A DNA stretch of 64,000 nt from Protaetiibacter sp. (GTDB lineage: Bacteria > Actinomycetota > Actinomycetes > Actinomycetales > Microbacteriaceae): NCBI GenBank assembly GCA_030150265.1, contig JASLGG010000032.1, forward strand, positions 387,079-451,078. Reading direction: 5' to 3'. Under the pieces are notes generated by a model, which made no database searches, was not told where the DNA came from, and saw only the letters and a program-made list of their open reading frames with translations. Each line of letters begins with the position of its first letter. Position 1 is the first letter of the stretch. This document shows, piece by piece, positions 62,220-64,000 of the stretch. The translations under genes and the position numbers were made by a program.

Positions 62220-63341
62220 ATGCGCACGAGTCGGCTTGCGGCAGCGGCCGCACTGGGTGCCGTGCTGCTGTGCCTGACCGGGTGCGACGCAATTGCCGGC
62301 TTCGTCGGAACCGGGGGTGCGACGCCGACCTCGACGCCCCGGGCGGTCGTGAACGCCTCCCCGCCTCCGCTCGACTGCGCCGCGTTCACGGCCACGCCGG
62401 CCGTCGAGACGCTGCTCGGCGGCAGCGCGCCGCTCGCGGCTACTCCCGCGGACGCGCTGTCCACTCCGGCCGGACGCGGCCCGTTCGCCGTGCAGGCGGC
62501 CGGCGGAGGCTGGTGCCGCTGGGGAGACGACCCGGCGGGAGACGCGTCGGCGGACGCTCACACCCTGTCCGTCCAGCTCCTGCCACGAGCAGCGGCTATA
62601 TGGCAGCGCCTGGCCGATCAGTACCCCGACTCCGCCGCGATGGGCGCTCACTACGACGGCGGCGAGTCCCGCGGCGGTGATTGCGCGAAGGCGGCCACTG
62701 GACATGGAAGCACCTGCCGCACCAATGTGCTGGTGGGAGGCTCCTGGCTCGCGGTGGACGCCGCCAGTGGCACGTCGGCGATCGACGAGAAGGCGTTCCA
62801 CGCGCTGGTCCAATCCTTTCTCCCCACGGCTGCGGCCGTCGACGCGCGCACGGCGTCGACGACGACACCGGCTCCGACGGCCACGCCGCAGCCACTGCCC
62901 TGCGGCGGGGCCGACTGGCTGAAGGCCGTGGCCGCCGCGTTCGGTCCGCAGACCACGACGACGCTGGAGCCGGGCGAGAGCTTCGGGATGGCGACGGCGC
63001 TCCTCGATGTCCCCAGCTCGGTCGCGTGCGCGTACCGCACAGGCGGCGACGCCGACCCGGTCTACCTCGGCACCGTGTCCGTGCTCCGCGACGCGGCTGC
63101 CGCCTACGCGACCTATCACTCCGCCGTCGTCGACCATGACCCGGACGCCAGCGGCGGCACGATCGACAGCGGAGGGAAGCAGTACGCGACCCTGGTCCGC
63201 ACCACCTCCGCTTCCGGCTCGACGCCGGCGGAGACCGTCGTCGACGCGCTGGTCGGCGACGCCTGGATCCAGTTCGCCGCGCAGGCCGGATCCGACGATC
63301 AGGCGTCGTCGATGGTCCAGTGGGTGGCCGGACAGCTGTAG
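62220..63341 (+). CDS. Lipoprotein with two related domains
   Basis: 373 residues. Lipoprotein signal ends in LLCLTGC (Cys22). Two halves (about 50-200 and 225-370) share cysteine-led starts (LDCAAFT, LPCGGAD), a GGxWCRWG/CAYRTGGD strand and a final W-x-F/V helix, so the gene looks internally duplicated. No enzyme motif is visible. Transcribed away from groEL's terminator. Confidence 0.8.
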   Translation: MRTSRLAAAAALGAVLLCLTGCDAIAGFVGTGGATPTSTPRAVVNASPPPLDCAAFTATPAVETLLGGSAPLAATPADALSTPAGRGPFAVQAAGGGWCRWGDDPAGDASADAHTLSVQLLPRAAAIWQRLADQYPDSAAMGAHYDGGESRGGDCAKAATGHGSTCRTNVLVGGSWLAVDAASGTSAIDEKAFHALVQSFLPTAAAVDARTASTTTPAPTATPQPLPCGGADWLKAVAAAFGPQTTTTLEPGESFGMATALLDVPSSVACAYRTGGDADPVYLGTVSVLRDAAAAYATYHSAVVDHDPDASGGTIDSGGKQYATLVRTTSASGSTPAETVVDALVGDAWIQFAAQAGSDDQASSMVQWVAGQL

Positions 63342-63389
63342 GCAGGTCGGCCTGAATCGAGTCGCCCGCAACCACTCTGTGGCGGCCCG

Positions 63390-63395
63390 TAGGCT
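63390..63395 (+). promoter_or_regulatory. -10 element of the SDR gene (leaderless)
   Basis: TAGGCT is six bases before ATG 63402. Confidence 0.55.
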
Positions 63396-63401
63396 GTGGG
63401 C

Positions 63402-64000
63402 ATGCAGAACCCACGTCCCGTCGCGATCATCACCGGTGGTTCGCGGGGGATCGGTGCCGCGATCGTGCGTCGGCTCGCGCGGGCCGGGTTCGACCTCGTC
63501 GTCACGTACCGCTCGGACGAGGCAGCAGCCGAGCGCACAGCGGCGTCCGGCGCCGACGCTGGAGCGCGTGTCGAGCTCGTCCGTGCCGACCTGGCGACCG
63601 ACCACGGTGTCCGGGCCCCGTTCGACGTCGCCGTCGAGCGATTCGGGCGACTGGATGCCCTGGTCAACAACGCCGGAATCAGCACCCGCTACGCTCCGCT
63701 TGCCGACACTCCGGCCGACGAGGTGCGCCGGACGATCGAAGTGGATTTCGTCGCGGCCGTCCTCGGCGCGCGGCTGGCGGTCCGGGAGTTCCTGCGGCTC
63801 GGGGCTCCCGGCGTGATCGTGAACATCACCTCCGGCGCGGCGACTCTCGGTAGTCCCGGTGAGTACACCCACTACGCGGCCGCGAAGGCCGGGCTGGACG
63901 CGTTCACGATGGGTCTGGGCAAGGAGGTCGGCCCGCACGGTATCCGCGTGGTGGCCGTCGCCCCCGGCCTGGTGGACACCGAGCTCCACGCGACCACCGG
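63402..64000 (+). CDS. Short-chain dehydrogenase/reductase, 3' truncated
   Basis: At least 199 residues, running off the window. Classic SDR: TGGSRGIG cofactor loop (11-18), NNAG near 89-92, catalytic Ser144, Tyr158 and Lys162. The PGLVDTEL turn follows. Arg35 after the second strand suggests NADPH use. Substrate unknown; FabG- or sugar-dehydrogenase-like. Confidence 0.92.
   Translation, partial: MQNPRPVAIITGGSRGIGAAIVRRLARAGFDLVVTYRSDEAAAERTAASGADAGARVELVRADLATDHGVRAPFDVAVERFGRLDALVNNAGISTRYAPLADTPADEVRRTIEVDFVAAVLGARLAVREFLRLGAPGVIVNITSGAATLGSPGEYTHYAAAKAGLDAFTMGLGKEVGPHGIRVVAVAPGLVDTELHATT

Overview
The window is a high-GC actinobacterial chromosome segment. It most resembles the family Microbacteriaceae: GC-ending codons dominate, gene groups are typical of that family (GlnR, RegX3/SenX3, CarD, DUF3263, LytR_C, DUF3048, fused IspDF), and a GGTTGAGTAGCGCCGCAGG-type intergenic repeat is present. 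No rRNA, CRISPR array or insertion sequence was seen. Species cannot be named from the sequence alone.

Regions. (1) 1-5.9 kb is the right end of a prophage: a truncated tail protein, two tail fibres sharing an N-terminal module, an M23 peptidase with a C-terminal membrane segment, a DUF2746-like membrane protein and an r1t-like holin. A strong terminator and a tRNA-Lys(UUU) gene follow; the tRNA 3' end faces the prophage and is the probable attachment site. (2) 6.2-15.2 kb is a phosphate and polyphosphate block on the minus strand: glnR-ppk1-mutT1, then pstS-pstC-pstA-pstB. A two-unit Pho box lies before pstS and a 19-bp perfect hairpin lies between pstS and pstC. The related phoU / senX3-regX3 divergon is at 21.7-24.4 kb with a three-unit Pho box. 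(3) 15.3-21.5 kb holds housekeeping genes (nitrobindin-like protein, YgfZ, phosphoglycerate mutase, thiamine-binding protein) and a VapBC-type toxin-antitoxin pair. (4) 24.4-32.7 kb carries envelope genes: TetR with an LAXTG-anchored glycine-rich protein, a lipoprotein, carD, ispDF, and a large HtaA-domain haem-binding surface protein behind an iron box. (5) 32.8-37 kb: cysS, rlmB and a DUF308-lipase fusion.

(6) 37-47 kb is an accessory catabolic island, the most interesting part. It has an RpiR regulator, NanE epimerase and BadF/NagK-type kinase on one strand. Divergent to these are an FAD oxidoreductase, an ABC sugar importer without its own ATPase, a SIS-domain protein and a Tat-exported right-handed beta-helix protein that looks like a phage tailspike. 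NanA, NagA and NagB are absent. My reading is that the exported depolymerase releases amino-sugar oligomers, the importer (perhaps energised by the orphan UgpC-like ATPase at 51.1 kb) takes them up, and the kinase and NanE feed GlcNAc-6-P into core metabolism.

(7) 47-64 kb: UPF0303 protein, MMPL transporter, DUF4032 protein, the shared sugar ATPase, a DsbA-like protein, tRNA-Thr, a DMT transporter, an RNB nuclease, nitroreductase, MsrB, the DUF3263/LytR_C pair, a DUF3048 lipoprotein, CIRCE-controlled groEL, a lipoprotein and a truncated SDR gene. Throughout the window many genes start 6-7 nt after a TANNNT hexamer, indicating frequent leaderless transcription.
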